A stretch of 64,000 nucleotides of DNA from Streptomyces zhaozhouensis. Lineage in GTDB: Bacteria > Actinomycetota > Actinomycetes > Streptomycetales > Streptomycetaceae. The stretch covers positions 1-64,000 of the forward strand of contig NZ_OCNE01000002.1 in NCBI RefSeq assembly GCF_900230195.1, written 5' to 3'. Positions 55,847-64,000 of the stretch are shown here, piece by piece. The notes beneath the pieces are model-generated. The model searched no databases, was not told the origin of the DNA, and was given only the letters and a program-made list of their open reading frames with translations. Each line of letters starts with the position of its first letter. Position 1 is the stretch's first letter. The position numbers and the translations under genes were made by a program.

Positions 55847-56632
55847 ATGTTGGTGCTGTTGCCGCCCTCGGAGGGCAAGGCCGACGGGCTCAGGGGCCGG
55901 CCGCTGGCGTGGGGGTCGCTCGCGCTGCCGGAGTTGGACGAGGCCAGGGCCCGGGTCGTGGACGAGTTGGTCGAGCTGTGCGCGGGCGACCCGGTGAAGG
56001 CCAGGGAGGTGCTGGGCCTCAGCGAGGGCCAGTCCGCCGAGGTCGCCAGGAACGCCGCGCTGCGGACAGCGCCCACCGCCCCCGCGGGGGCCGTCTACAC
56101 CGGGGTGCTCTACGACGCGCTCGGCCTGGCCACGTTGAGCCCGGCGGCGAAGCGGCGCGCGGGGAAGGCGTTGCTGGTCTTCTCCGGGCTGTGGGGCGTG
56201 CTGCGGATCAACGACCGGATCCCCGCCTACCGCTGCTCCGGCGGCGTGCGGCTGCCGGGGATCGGCCCGCTGGCCGGCCACTGGAAGGGACCCCTGGGCG
56301 AGGCCCTGCCTGAAGTGGCGGGCTCCGGGCCCGTGTTGGACCTGCGGTCCGCCGCCTACGCGGCGCTGTGGCGCCCCTCGGGCGAGCTGGCGGCGCGCAC
56401 GCTGACCGTGCGGGTGCTCCAGGAACGGCTGGTGGGCGGCGTGCCGAAGCGTTCGGTGGTGAGCCACTTCAACAAGGCCACCAAGGGCCGGCTGGTCCGC
56501 GACCTGTTGGAGGCCGGCCCGCTGCCGCGCCGGGCCGACCGGGTCGCCGACGCGCTGCGGGAGCTCGGCTACCGGGTGGAGGCCGACGACGCCGCGCCCG
56601 GCCGGCTGGACGTGGTGGTCAGCGAGGTGTGA
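55847..56632 (+). CDS. yaaA: YaaA/UPF0246 family peroxide-stress protein
   Basis: A 261-residue protein with the family opening MLVLLPPSEGKA, then YTGVLYDALGL, LLVFSGLWGVLR, GHWKGPL, VVSHFNKATKG and an LGYRVE end. YaaA limits free iron and oxidative damage in E. coli and has a DNA-binding fold. ATG 55847 starts exactly at the family N-terminus. It overlaps the convergent RNase H gene by 14 bp and diverges from rnpB. Confidence 0.92.
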   Translation: MLVLLPPSEGKADGLRGRPLAWGSLALPELDEARARVVDELVELCAGDPVKAREVLGLSEGQSAEVARNAALRTAPTAPAGAVYTGVLYDALGLATLSPAAKRRAGKALLVFSGLWGVLRINDRIPAYRCSGGVRLPGIGPLAGHWKGPLGEALPEVAGSGPVLDLRSAAYAALWRPSGELAARTLTVRVLQERLVGGVPKRSVVSHFNKATKGRLVRDLLEAGPLPRRADRVADALRELGYRVEADDAAPGRLDVVVSEV

Positions 56633-57773
56633 CGCCGAGGTGCGCCGTGTCGTTGAACCGGCGCACCGTCGCGTTGCCGTCCGGGTAGTAGCCGATCTCG
56701 CTCAGGGCGGCCGGTGACAGCTCCATGCGGAACATCGCGGCCGGCGGCGCGCCCAGCGCGAGCCGCAGCAGCGTCTTGACCGGCGTGACGTGGGTCACCG
56801 CCAGCACGGTGCGGCCGGCGAAGCGGGCGAGCGTCTTGTCCCTGGCGACGGCGACCCTGCGGGCCACCTTCGCGAAGCTCTCGCCGCCGCCCGTCGGATA
56901 GGCGTCGGCCGACTCGAGCCAGGCCCGCAGCTCCTCCGGGTGGCGCTGCCTGACCTCCTCGAACGTCAGCCCCTCCCAGGCACCGAAGTCCGTCTCCCGC
57001 AGCCCCTCCTCGACGCGCACGTCGAGCCCGAGGCGTTCGGCGACGGCCGCCGCCGTCTGCCGGCAGCGCCGCAGCGGTGAGGTGACGACGGCGCCGAGGC
57101 CGACGCCCTCCAGGGCGGCGGCGGCCGAGGCGGCCTGGGCGTGGCCGACGTCGGTCAGCTCGGGGTCGGGCCCACCGCTGCCGGAGAACCGCTTCTCCGC
57201 GGTGAACGCCGTCTCGCCGTGGCGCAGCAGCAGCAGGGTGGTCGGGGTGCCCGTCGAGGGGCCCCAGCCGCGGGCCGTCGAGGCGGTGTCCGGCTCCTGG
57301 GACGGCGGCTCGGCGGTGGCCTCGGCGGCCGGGGACGGCTCGCCCGGACGCCACTCCTCGCCCCGGCGGCCGGCGTCCATCGCCTCGTTGGCGAGCCGGT
57401 CGGCGTGCTTGTTGCGCTCCCGGGGGATCCACTCGAAGCGCACCGCGCCCGGCGGGTAGATCTTCTGGGCCTCCAGGGCCAGCGGCTTCATGTCGGGGTG
57501 CTTGATCCGCCAGCGGCCCGACATCTGCTCGACCACCAGCTTGGAGTCCATCCGCACCCGCACCGCCGCGTCGGGCGCCAGGGCGTGGGCGGCGCGCAGT
57601 CCGGCGATCAGGCCCCGGTACTCGGCGACGTTGTTGGTCGCCGTGCCGATGTAGGCGGCGGTCTCGGCCAGCACCTGGCCGTTGCCCGCGTCCCTGACCA
57701 CGGCGCCGTAGCCGGCCGGGCCCGGGTTGCCCCGCGAGCCGCCGTCGGCCTCGATCACCAGCTCCCGCGTCAT
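56619..57773 (-). CDS. Bifunctional RNase H type I / histidine phosphatase
   Basis: A 384-residue fusion. Residues 1-135 are RNase HI (IEADGGSRGNPGPAGYG, NNVAEYRGLIAGL, VRMDSKLVVEQMSG, RERNKHADRLANEA) with all four acidic catalytic positions visible. A Pro/Ala/Glu linker leads to a phosphoglycerate-mutase-type acid phosphatase (LLLLRHGETAFTAEKRFSG, TSPLRRCRQTA, LRETDFGAWEGL, AVTHVTPVKTLL). The mycobacterial homologue Rv2228c has both activities, the second linked to cobalamin synthesis (CobC). RNA-DNA hybrid removal is the secure role. Confidence 0.93.
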   Translation of the reverse strand: MTRELVIEADGGSRGNPGPAGYGAVVRDAGNGQVLAETAAYIGTATNNVAEYRGLIAGLRAAHALAPDAAVRVRMDSKLVVEQMSGRWRIKHPDMKPLALEAQKIYPPGAVRFEWIPRERNKHADRLANEAMDAGRRGEEWRPGEPSPAAEATAEPPSQEPDTASTARGWGPSTGTPTTLLLLRHGETAFTAEKRFSGSGGPDPELTDVGHAQAASAAAALEGVGLGAVVTSPLRRCRQTAAAVAERLGLDVRVEEGLRETDFGAWEGLTFEEVRQRHPEELRAWLESADAYPTGGGESFAKVARRVAVARDKTLARFAGRTVLAVTHVTPVKTLLRLALGAPPAAMFRMELSPAALSEIGYYPDGNATVRRFNDTAHLGVTPR

Positions 57774-57780
57774 CGGCCGC

Positions 57781-58524
57781 TCACAGCCCCGAGTCGGGGG
57801 TGCGGACCAGGATGCGGCGGCAGTTCTCGCAGCGCACCACGGTATCGGGGGCGGCGGCGCGCACCTCGTTCAGCTCCGTGATGTTCAGCTCCAGGCGGCA
57901 GCCCTCGCAACGGCGCTGGTAGAGCCGGGCGGCGCCGACGCCGCCCTGCTGCTCGCGCAGCTTCTCGTAGAGCTTGAGCAGGTCGGCGGGGACCGCCTCG
58001 ACCGTGACGGAACGGTCGGAGCGGACGGCGGCGACCTCGGCGTCGATCTCGGCGAGCGCGGCGTCCCTGCGGGTGACGACCTCGGCGGCGACGTTCTGGA
58101 GTCCTTCGAGGGCGGCGGCCAGCTCCTTGGCGCGGGCCTGGGCGCTCTCGTGGCGTTCCATGATCTCCAGGACGACGGTCTCCAGGTCGTCCTGGCGCTT
58201 GGCGAGGGAGGCGATCTCGCTCTGGAGCGACTCCAGGTCCCTGGGGTTGGTGACCTGTCCGGAGTCCAGGCGCTGCTGGTCGCGGGCGGCGCGCTGGCGG
58301 ACCTGGTCGACGTCCTGCTCGGCCTTGGTCTGCTCGCGCGCGGTGTCACCCTCCTCGGTCTGGGCGGCCACCAGCAGGTCGCGCTGCTGGACGATCTGGC
58401 TCTCGACCGTGCGGATCTCCGCGTGCTCGGGGAGGTGGTCACGGCGGTGGGCGAGCTGGGTGAGCCGGAGGTCCAGAGCCTGGACGTCCAGCAGACGCAG
58501 CTGGTCGGCGGGCGCGGCGTTCAG
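57781..58524 (-). CDS. Zinc-ribbon coiled-coil protein (C4-type)
   Basis: A 247-residue protein. A long helical coiled coil (LRLLDVQALDLRLTQLAHRR, QRDLLVAAQTEEGD, LQSEIASLAKRQDDLE) is followed by a C-terminal zinc ribbon with CEGCRLEL and CENCRRIL. The expected N-terminus NAAPADQLRLLD has no ATG, GTG or TTG before it. The codon there is CTG at 58522-58524, with AGGAG 7 nt upstream and a CTGA overlap with the nif3-like stop. It is conserved in actinobacteria with the Nif3-like and RNase H genes; function unknown, nucleic-acid binding possible. Confidence 0.88.
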   Translation of the reverse strand: MNAAPADQLRLLDVQALDLRLTQLAHRRDHLPEHAEIRTVESQIVQQRDLLVAAQTEEGDTAREQTKAEQDVDQVRQRAARDQQRLDSGQVTNPRDLESLQSEIASLAKRQDDLETVVLEIMERHESAQARAKELAAALEGLQNVAAEVVTRRDAALAEIDAEVAAVRSDRSVTVEAVPADLLKLYEKLREQQGGVGAARLYQRRCEGCRLELNITELNEVRAAAPDTVVRCENCRRILVRTPDSGL

Positions 58525-59366
58525 TTCGGGGCTCCTGGGGTGGACGAAGGGAGTTGGACGGTCCAGGGGTCCGTCACCAGGCGCGATACCTCGGTGCGCA
58601 GACCCCAGCCATGCCGCTCGGAGGCGGCGTCGAGTTGGGCCGCCGCCTGCTGGCACCAGGGCCACTCGGTGGCCCAGTGCGCGGCGTCCAGCAGCGCCAA
58701 CGGGGAGTGCTCCGTGGCCTCGGACGCGGGGTGGTGACGCAGGTCGGCGGTGAGGAAGGCGTCCACGCCCGCGGCGCGGACCTCGGCGAAGAGGCTGTCG
58801 CCGGAGCCGCCGCAGACGGCGACGGTGCGGACGAGGCGGTCGGGGTCGCCGGAGACACGGATGCCCTGGGCGGTGCCGGGCAGTCGGGCCGCGGCCAGCT
58901 CGCCGAGGGCGCGCAGGGTCAACGGGGCCTCGGGCTCGGCGATTCGGCCCAGGCCGCGCCGGCCGGCGGGGTCGTCGGGGGCGGGGACCAGGGGGCCGGT
59001 GACCCGCAGCCCGAGGGCGTCGGCCAGGGCGTCGGAGACACCGGGGTCGGCGCGGTCGGCGTTGGTGTGGGCGACGTGCAGCGCGATCCCGTGGCGGATC
59101 AGGGTGTGCACGAAGCGGCCCTTGAAGGTGTCGGCGGCGACGGTGGTGGTGCCGCGCAGATAGAGCGGGTGGTGGGTCACCAGCAGTTGGGCGCCGGTGG
59201 CGACCGCCTCCTCGGCGACCTCCTGGACGGGGTCGACGGCGAAGAGCACGCGGGCGACCTCGGCGTCCGGGTCTCCGCAGACCAGGCCCACGGCGTCCCA
59301 CTGCTCGGCCCAGGCGCGGGGCCATAGGGTGTCGAGCGTGGTGATCACATCGGAGAGTACGGGCAC
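58521..59366 (-). CDS. Nif3-like dinuclear metal-centre protein
   Basis: A 281-residue member of the Nif3/YbgI family. EQWDAVGLVCGDPDAEV, LLVTHHPLYLRG (metal-binding His pair), HVAHTNADRA and a C-terminal TADLRHHPASEA with LLDAAHWATEW give the expected metal ligands. Family members form hexamers and may have GTP cyclohydrolase-I-type 2 or other hydrolase activity; the physiological role is unsettled. The downstream zinc-ribbon gene is translationally coupled. Confidence 0.92.
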   Translation of the reverse strand: MPVLSDVITTLDTLWPRAWAEQWDAVGLVCGDPDAEVARVLFAVDPVQEVAEEAVATGAQLLVTHHPLYLRGTTTVAADTFKGRFVHTLIRHGIALHVAHTNADRADPGVSDALADALGLRVTGPLVPAPDDPAGRRGLGRIAEPEAPLTLRALGELAAARLPGTAQGIRVSGDPDRLVRTVAVCGGSGDSLFAEVRAAGVDAFLTADLRHHPASEATEHSPLALLDAAHWATEWPWCQQAAAQLDAASERHGWGLRTEVSRLVTDPWTVQLPSSTPGAPN

Positions 59367-59813
59367 GCGCCCAGGCTACCTGCCTCGCGGCCTCGGGAAA
59401 CCGCCTCCGCGAGGTTGGCCCCCGAGCCCGGGACACGGGCCCGACGGGGGCCGGGGGCGAGGGGGTTGGGCGCCCTCGGCCGCCGCGGGGGCGGCCCGGG
59501 CGGGGTGCCGGGCGGCGGCGCACGGGGGGCGGGGAGCGAGGGGAACGCGCCCCGGGGTCCCGGGCCCCGGGGGTGAGGTCAACGGTGACGGATGTCGATC
59601 CCTCGTGAGTGTGAGAACCGAACGCGCTGGTGAGGCCGCCGCCCGGGGCGCCGGTGGCGGCGTGATGCGGCAAGTCCCGTGGCGGGCCGGGCGATCGGCC
59701 CTACCGTCGAGGGTGCGCGCGGCGCGCGTGACACCGGCTTCCGTTCGGCGCGCGCCGTCGCCGACCGGACGGGACCGGACGGTCGGACCGCTCCAGACGG
59801 AGGTGAGCAACGG
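59367..59813. other. Intergenic region, divergent
   Basis: About 450 bp between the nif3-like gene and the next plus-strand gene. It is GC-rich and partly low-complexity (G- and C-runs near 59450-59575). I see no RNA gene or convincing promoter; GGAGGTGAG at 59799-59807 is the Shine-Dalgarno of the next gene. Confidence 0.4.
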
Positions 59814-61298
59814 ATGATGGGCCAGGCCCAGGGGCCGGGGCCGTTGACCATCGCGGCCGACGGCTCCTACGCGGCGCGACTGGTCGCCCGTGGCCAGGGC
59901 GGCTGGTGCCCGGAGCGCTGGACGTTGGACAGCCCGGAGCCGTACGCGGTGCTGCTGCCGGCGGCGCAGCCGGAGGAGCGGGACAGTCCGCTGGTGCCGC
60001 TGGCCGACGGGCGGGTGCTCATCGGGCGCCGCACGGAGGGGCGTTACCACTTCTCGCTGCTGTACCCCTCGACGCCGGACACGGGTGAGTTGGCGCTGGG
60101 TGCCGTGGAGTGCGAGCGGCTCACGCTGCTGCCGCCGGCGCCCGACGGGGCGCGCGTCTACGCGCTCGCGCCGCAGCCGGGTGAGGGGGGCGGGACGGCG
60201 CTCTGGCTGGTGTGCGGGGGCGCGTTCGGGCCCGAGTTGGTGACGGTGATCGCCGGCGGCTGTTCTGGCGGGGCGTGGCTGGACGGCGCGGGTCGGCTGC
60301 TCGCGGTCAACCGCGTCGACGCCTCCGGGCGGACCCGAGCGGTCACGGTGGACGTCGAACACGGCGGCGAGCCGACGGAGTTGCTGCGGATCGCGGAGGA
60401 CAGCGACGACCGGCTGCTGCTGGCGGACCACGACAGCGGGCTGCTGCTGGTGCTCTCGGACGCGCCGGGCAGCGAACGGATCGGCTGGGGCGTGCTGGGC
60501 AGCCATCGGCCGGTGCGCTTCCCGGAGAGCCTGCACCAGCCGGGGGTGCGGATGGCGCCGTTCGCGGTGCAGCCGGGGCAGGTGCTAATGCCGGAGCAGT
60601 GCGGCGTCGCCCTGCGGATGACCACGGCGGACGCCGAGTGGGTGGCGGTGTGGCGGCCGCAGCAGAGGGAGTTGAGCCATCTGGCGGCGCCGGCCGGCTG
60701 GTTGGCGGGGACCGGGCGGCTGACGGTCCACGGCGATCTGCTGCTGCCGTACGTCACCCCGCAGGTGCCGTGCGGGGTGGCCACCGTGCCCGTTCCGTTG
60801 GCGCCGGGGCCGGTCAGGGTCCCCGCACCGGCTCCCGCGCCCGTGCCCGTGCCCGTGGAGACGGTGCCGGAGACCGCGGCGGAAACGACGGCGGAGACCG
60901 TGGCGACGACCGGGACGGCGACGGCGCCCGCGCCGGTCCACGCCCCGGCGCCCGAGCCGGCGCGGGCGCCGGGGAACGCGCCGGAGCCCGAGCCGGGGCC
61001 CGAGCCGGTGGAACGCGCCGTCGAGGCCGAGCCGCTGCACGAGCCGGCGCCAGGCAACGAGTCGCACGCCCCGGCCACCCCCCGTGAGGACGTGCCGCCC
61101 CGCCCGGCGCCCCAGCCGGAACCCGCGCCCGGGGCGACGGAGTTCGCGCCCTCCGGGGACGACGCCGAGGAGGCCGACGCGCCGCCGCCCAGGATCGAGG
61201 CGACGGGCCCGGCCGCCCCGCCGGTCGAGACCTCGGCGCCGACCGGGGTGACCCGGCCGGTGCCGCTCCAGGAGGCGCCGTTGGCCCGCACCCGCTGA
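59814..61298 (+). CDS. Hypothetical actinobacterial protein with long Pro/Ala/Glu-rich tail
   Basis: A 494-residue protein that I do not recognise. ATG 59814 follows GGAGGTGAG. The first 325 residues look globular and beta-rich, with repeated short strands (DGSYAARLVARGQGG, GRVLIGRRTEGRYHFSLLY, DRLLLADHDSGLLLVLSD), possibly a propeller. The last 165 residues are a disordered Pro/Ala/Glu/Val tail (repeated PAP and PVPV units). No signal peptide or membrane segment is visible, so it is probably cytoplasmic. Confidence 0.75.
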   Translation: MMGQAQGPGPLTIAADGSYAARLVARGQGGWCPERWTLDSPEPYAVLLPAAQPEERDSPLVPLADGRVLIGRRTEGRYHFSLLYPSTPDTGELALGAVECERLTLLPPAPDGARVYALAPQPGEGGGTALWLVCGGAFGPELVTVIAGGCSGGAWLDGAGRLLAVNRVDASGRTRAVTVDVEHGGEPTELLRIAEDSDDRLLLADHDSGLLLVLSDAPGSERIGWGVLGSHRPVRFPESLHQPGVRMAPFAVQPGQVLMPEQCGVALRMTTADAEWVAVWRPQQRELSHLAAPAGWLAGTGRLTVHGDLLLPYVTPQVPCGVATVPVPLAPGPVRVPAPAPAPVPVPVETVPETAAETTAETVATTGTATAPAPVHAPAPEPARAPGNAPEPEPGPEPVERAVEAEPLHEPAPGNESHAPATPREDVPPRPAPQPEPAPGATEFAPSGDDAEEADAPPPRIEATGPAAPPVETSAPTGVTRPVPLQEAPLARTR

Positions 61299-61399
61299 GG
61301 ACGGGCGACGCGCTCCACCCGGCCCCCCTTGCGGGTCGGGTGGGGCGATGGGGCAGCATGTGGGAGGTTCGGACACAGGTGCCACAGGGGGAAGAGGAC

Positions 61400-62077
61400 G
61401 TGGGCGAGGACGTGGGCGGGGTGCGTGAGCCCGCGCCGGAGGTGCTCGCCGCCTTCGAGGCGGCCAGGGGCTTCATGCCCCGGGACGAGGGGCTGGCGTT
61501 GCACGCCGCCGCCGTCGAGGCCGCCGGGCTCGGCCTGCCGCTGCTGGAGATCGGCAGCTACTGCGGGCGTTCCACCCTGCTGCTGGCCGACGCCGCGCGC
61601 GCCGTCGGCACCGTCGTCGTCACCGTGGACCACCACCGGGGCAGCGAGGAACAGCAGCCGGGTCAGGAGTACTCCGACCCCGAGCTGGTCGACCCCGAGC
61701 GCCCCGACCGGATGGACACCCTGCCGCACTTCCGCCGGACGCTGGCCGCCTCGGGACTGGAGCCGCACGTGGTCGCCGCGGTCGGCGCCTCCCCCGTGGT
61801 GGCACGGGCCTTCGGCGGCAACGGCGGCGGCCTCTTCGGTCTGGTCTTCGTCGACGGCGGCCACACCGAGGAGCACGCGCGGGCGGACTACGACGGCTGG
61901 GTGCCCTCACTCGCCGTCGGCGGGCTGCTGGTGATCCACGACGTGTTCCCCGACCCGGCGGACGGCGGCCAGGCGCCCTACCACCTGTGGACCCGGGCCC
62001 TGGCCAGCGGCGCGTTCGCCGAGGTCGGCCGGGAGCGCTCGCTGCGCGTGCTCAGACGGGTCGCCCCCGGGCACTGA
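61400..62077 (+). CDS. Class I SAM-dependent methyltransferase
   Basis: About 225 residues. LLEIGSYCGRSTLLLADAAR is the SAM motif I region, VVTVDHHRGSEEQQ motif II, FGLVFVDGGHTEEHARADYD and GGLLVIHDVFPDPADGG the later motifs, a layout shared with CmcI/macrocin-type and class 24 methyltransferases. GTG 61400 with AGGGGG upstream is my choice; ATG 61358 and GTG 61340 are in frame too. Substrate unknown. Confidence 0.82.
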   Translation: MGEDVGGVREPAPEVLAAFEAARGFMPRDEGLALHAAAVEAAGLGLPLLEIGSYCGRSTLLLADAARAVGTVVVTVDHHRGSEEQQPGQEYSDPELVDPERPDRMDTLPHFRRTLAASGLEPHVVAAVGASPVVARAFGGNGGGLFGLVFVDGGHTEEHARADYDGWVPSLAVGGLLVIHDVFPDPADGGQAPYHLWTRALASGAFAEVGRERSLRVLRRVAPGH

Positions 62078-62250
62078 ACAGGCGGGCCGCGCACGGCGAA
62101 ACACCCCGACAGGTCACAACAGCATCACAAGCGTGTCGCCTGGGAAACAGGAAACCCCTCCCGGACACCCCGGTCCCGGTTCATCCGTACGATGGGCGGG
62201 CCCGGCCCGACCGAAACGACCAAGATGACGAGAACGACTAAGGATCTGAC

Positions 62251-63087
62251 GTGAACAACCGCTCCCTCTCCCGAGGCGACGCCGGAGTGATCGGAGCAGC
62301 GGTCCTGCTCTTGATCTTCTCGTTCCTCGACGCCCGCACCTTTGAACAGCAAGGCTATTCCGCCTCGGAGAACGCCTGGTCGGCCGACTTCTTCCCGCTG
62401 CTGCCCTCGGTCTTCCTGGCCGGCATCATCGGCGCCGGGCTCATCGTGGGCTCCCGCTTCATGGCGCAGCCGGTCGCCGACAAGGAGTTCCTCGGGCTGA
62501 AGCTCAACCAGTGGGGCATCGCCCTCTCGGTGACCTCGGCGTGGGCCGCTCTCTGGTCGCTGATCGGCGGGCCCGAGGGGCTCGACAACGGCATCGGGCT
62601 GATCCTCGGCACCCTCGCCGCCCTCGCGCTGGCCGGCCTGGCCGCCGCCACCCCGATGGTGCCCGCGCTCCAGGCGCCGTTGACCAGCTCCACCCCGAGC
62701 CAGCCGGGCGCCCCGGGTGCCCCCGGCGCCCCGTACGGCGGGATGCAGCAGCAGGGCTACGGCTACCCCGGCGCCCAGCAGCAGCAGCCGCCGCAGCCGG
62801 GCGGCTACGGCCAGCCCGCCCCGCAGCAGCAGCAGCCGCAGCCGGGTGGCCCCGCCACCCCGCAGCCGGGTGCCGCCGCGCCGGACCCGAACTTCCAGCC
62901 GTTCTGGTTCGCCGTGCCGGCCGCCCGGCCGCTGTACGGCGAGGACGGCTCGCCGACGCCGGTCGCCGAGCTGGCCCCCGGCACCTGGTACCTGGCGGTC
63001 GAGCAGCGCGGCCAGCAGCTGGTGGCGCAGACCCAGGACGGGCGGCGCGGCGTGCTCCAGGACACCTCGGGCATCCAGCGCGGCTGA
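62251..63087 (+). CDS. DUF5336-like four-helix membrane protein with Pro/Gln-rich tail
   Basis: A 278-residue protein. Hydrophobic helices (VIGAAVLLLIFSFLDA, FLAGIIGAGLIVGS, IALSVTSAWAALWSLIGG, GLILGTLAALALAGLAAA) fill the first 145 residues. A low-complexity Gly/Pro/Gln segment with PGAPGAP and PQQQQPQ-like runs follows, then a conserved end (FWFAVPAARPLYGEDGS, GTWYLAVEQRGQQLVAQT). GTG 62251 follows AAGGA. The likely topology is helices in the membrane with a cytoplasmic tail; function unknown. Confidence 0.8.
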   Translation: MNNRSLSRGDAGVIGAAVLLLIFSFLDARTFEQQGYSASENAWSADFFPLLPSVFLAGIIGAGLIVGSRFMAQPVADKEFLGLKLNQWGIALSVTSAWAALWSLIGGPEGLDNGIGLILGTLAALALAGLAAATPMVPALQAPLTSSTPSQPGAPGAPGAPYGGMQQQGYGYPGAQQQQPPQPGGYGQPAPQQQQPQPGGPATPQPGAAAPDPNFQPFWFAVPAARPLYGEDGSPTPVAELAPGTWYLAVEQRGQQLVAQTQDGRRGVLQDTSGIQRG

Positions 63088-63112
63088 CGCGCGGGACCGA
63101 GGACGGTCGGCA

Positions 63113-63170
63113 ACGGCGGTGGCCCCACCGGGAGCTCCCAGACACGGGAGTCGGGTGGGGCCACCGCCGT
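63113..63170. terminator. Strong bidirectional terminator
   Basis: A perfect 17-bp inverted repeat (63113-63129 and 63154-63170) with a 24-nt loop that can pair internally, placed between two convergent genes. Confidence 0.75.
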
Positions 63171-63224
63171 CTCGCGTTCGGACGCGTGTGCCGCACCCGA
63201 ACGCGGCGGTCGCGTCCGAACACA

Positions 63225-64000
63225 TCAGGCGTGGCGGTCGCGGCAGGTCCGGCAGTCCGGCTCCAGGCCCTCCGGCAGGCCGTGGCCGCCGAAGACGGCG
63301 GTGGTCGGCGGGTCGCCGAGGAGCGCCGCGACGGCCAGCAGCACCGAGCCCGCCGTCCAGGTGGTGTGCTCCACCGGCCAGTACGCGTCGTCCGCGTAGA
63401 CATAGCCGGTCCAGTAGCGCCCGTCGGAGGCGCGCAGCCGGCCGATGGCGCGCAGGATCTCGACCGCGCGCTCCTCCTGGCCGACGGACCAGAGGGCGAG
63501 GGCCAGTTCCGCGCTCTCCCCGCCGGTGACCCACGGGTTCTCCCGGACGCAGCGCACCCCGAACCCGGGCACCACGAACTCGTCCCAGCGCGCCGCGAGC
63601 CGTTCCGCCGCCGCCTCGCCGCGCACCGCGCCGGCCAGCACCGGGTAGTACCAGTCCATGGAGTAGCGGGACTTGTCGAGGAACAACTCCGGGTGCGCGC
63701 GCACCGCGTGGCCGAGCCGGCCGGTCGCGACCTCCCAGTCGGGCTGCGCCTCGCCGACGCGCTCGGCCAGCGCCAGCGCGCAGCGCAGCGCCTGGTAACC
63801 GGAGGCCGAGCCGGTCAGCAGCGCGTCCGGCACCGCCTGGCCGTTCGCCTCGCGCCGCCAGCCGAGCTGGCCGCCGTCCCGTTGCAGCCCGAGGACGAAC
63901 GCGACGGCCGCCCGCACCGTCGGCCACATCCGTCGCAGGAACGCGTCGTCCCCGGTGGCCAGGTGGTGGTGGAGCACGCCGACCGCCGGGTAGGCGCAGA
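63225..64000 (-). CDS. Hypothetical alpha/alpha-toroid-like protein, cut by the window edge
   Basis: The C-terminal 258 residues are visible; the frame is open to base 64000, so the start lies outside. Helical repeats (VLHHHLATGDDAFLRRMWPT, AAVAFVLGLQRDGGQLGWR, ALWSVGQEERAVEILRAIG) and conserved aromatics (YWTGYVYADDAYWPVEHTTW) resemble prenyltransferase/squalene-cyclase or glucoamylase-like toroids. It ends with a CRTCRDRHA motif that could bind metal. It may belong to a sugar- or lipid-modifying locus beyond the edge. Confidence 0.72.
   Translation of the reverse strand, partial: CAYPAVGVLHHHLATGDDAFLRRMWPTVRAAVAFVLGLQRDGGQLGWRREANGQAVPDALLTGSASGYQALRCALALAERVGEAQPDWEVATGRLGHAVRAHPELFLDKSRYSMDWYYPVLAGAVRGEAAAERLAARWDEFVVPGFGVRCVRENPWVTGGESAELALALWSVGQEERAVEILRAIGRLRASDGRYWTGYVYADDAYWPVEHTTWTAGSVLLAVAALLGDPPTTAVFGGHGLPEGLEPDCRTCRDRHA

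Noticed and set aside
55208..55997. Open frames across the rnpB region
   Set aside because: The conserved RNase P RNA core and the P1 pairing explain the sequence; the frames have no protein pattern.
1..64000. CRISPR arrays, tRNA genes and intact insertion sequences
   Set aside because: None was seen by eye: no regularly spaced short repeats, no CCA-type cloverleaf and no complete transposase. The only transposase is the broken IS630 relic.

Overview
The window is high-GC actinobacterial DNA, most likely Streptomyces or a close relative. The reasons are strong third-position G/C bias, GTG, TTG and probably CTG starts, ATGA/GTGA-coupled operons, a SARP regulator, an EACC1-type conflict gene, T7SS and Rhs polymorphic toxins, and an actinobacterial type A RNase P RNA. 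All functional calls come from reading the sequence; no database search was possible.

Region 1 (1-22525) is part of a non-ribosomal peptide cluster. It enters in the middle of a large NRPS, read as (A)-T-C-A-T-C-A-T-E. Its two complete A domains read as glycine and an Asx-like residue, the latter epimerised to D. A terminator hairpin follows. Then come an MbtH-like protein, an alpha/beta hydrolase, and five tightly coupled genes: a cysteine-synthase-like PLP enzyme, an argininosuccinate-lyase homologue, an ATP-grasp ligase, a (degenerate C)-A-T-TE protein and a PduX-like GHMP kinase. Kinase, PLP enzyme and lyase together match the set proposed to make 2,3-diaminobutyrate in friulimicin-type and uridyl-peptide clusters. 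The ATP-grasp ligase and the stand-alone A-T-TE inside the same operon are the unusual part. On the other strand lie an ABC exporter, a SARP/NB-ARC regulator and an FkbM-type methyltransferase.

Region 2 (22.9-39.3 kb) holds two membrane sensor-kinase-like genes (one apparently degenerate), a convergent LuxR-type response regulator, a winged-helix regulator and a VOC-fold protein. It continues with a two-gene predicted conflict system: an EACC1-like protein coupled to a caspase/STAND-ATPase/WD40 protein. Last is a catabolic-looking locus: a dimethylformamidase-large-subunit-like protein, an MHS-family permease, a LysR regulator and a histidinol-dehydrogenase-family enzyme.

Region 3 (39.5-55.1 kb) is a polymorphic-toxin island. 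It contains an Rhs relic, a T7SS-signal toxin with a frameshifted tail and a coupled HEAT-like immunity gene, a decayed IS630 transposase, an array of small immunity-like genes, a 2270-residue secreted Rhs protein with a HINT domain and a C-terminal toxin, and a LamG-domain partner.

Region 4 (55.3-64.0 kb) is conserved chromosome: rnpB on the minus strand, yaaA, an RNase H/phosphatase fusion, a zinc-ribbon coiled-coil protein, a Nif3-like protein, a Pro/Ala/Glu-tailed protein, a methyltransferase, a DUF5336-like membrane protein and the end of a hypothetical gene running off the right edge.
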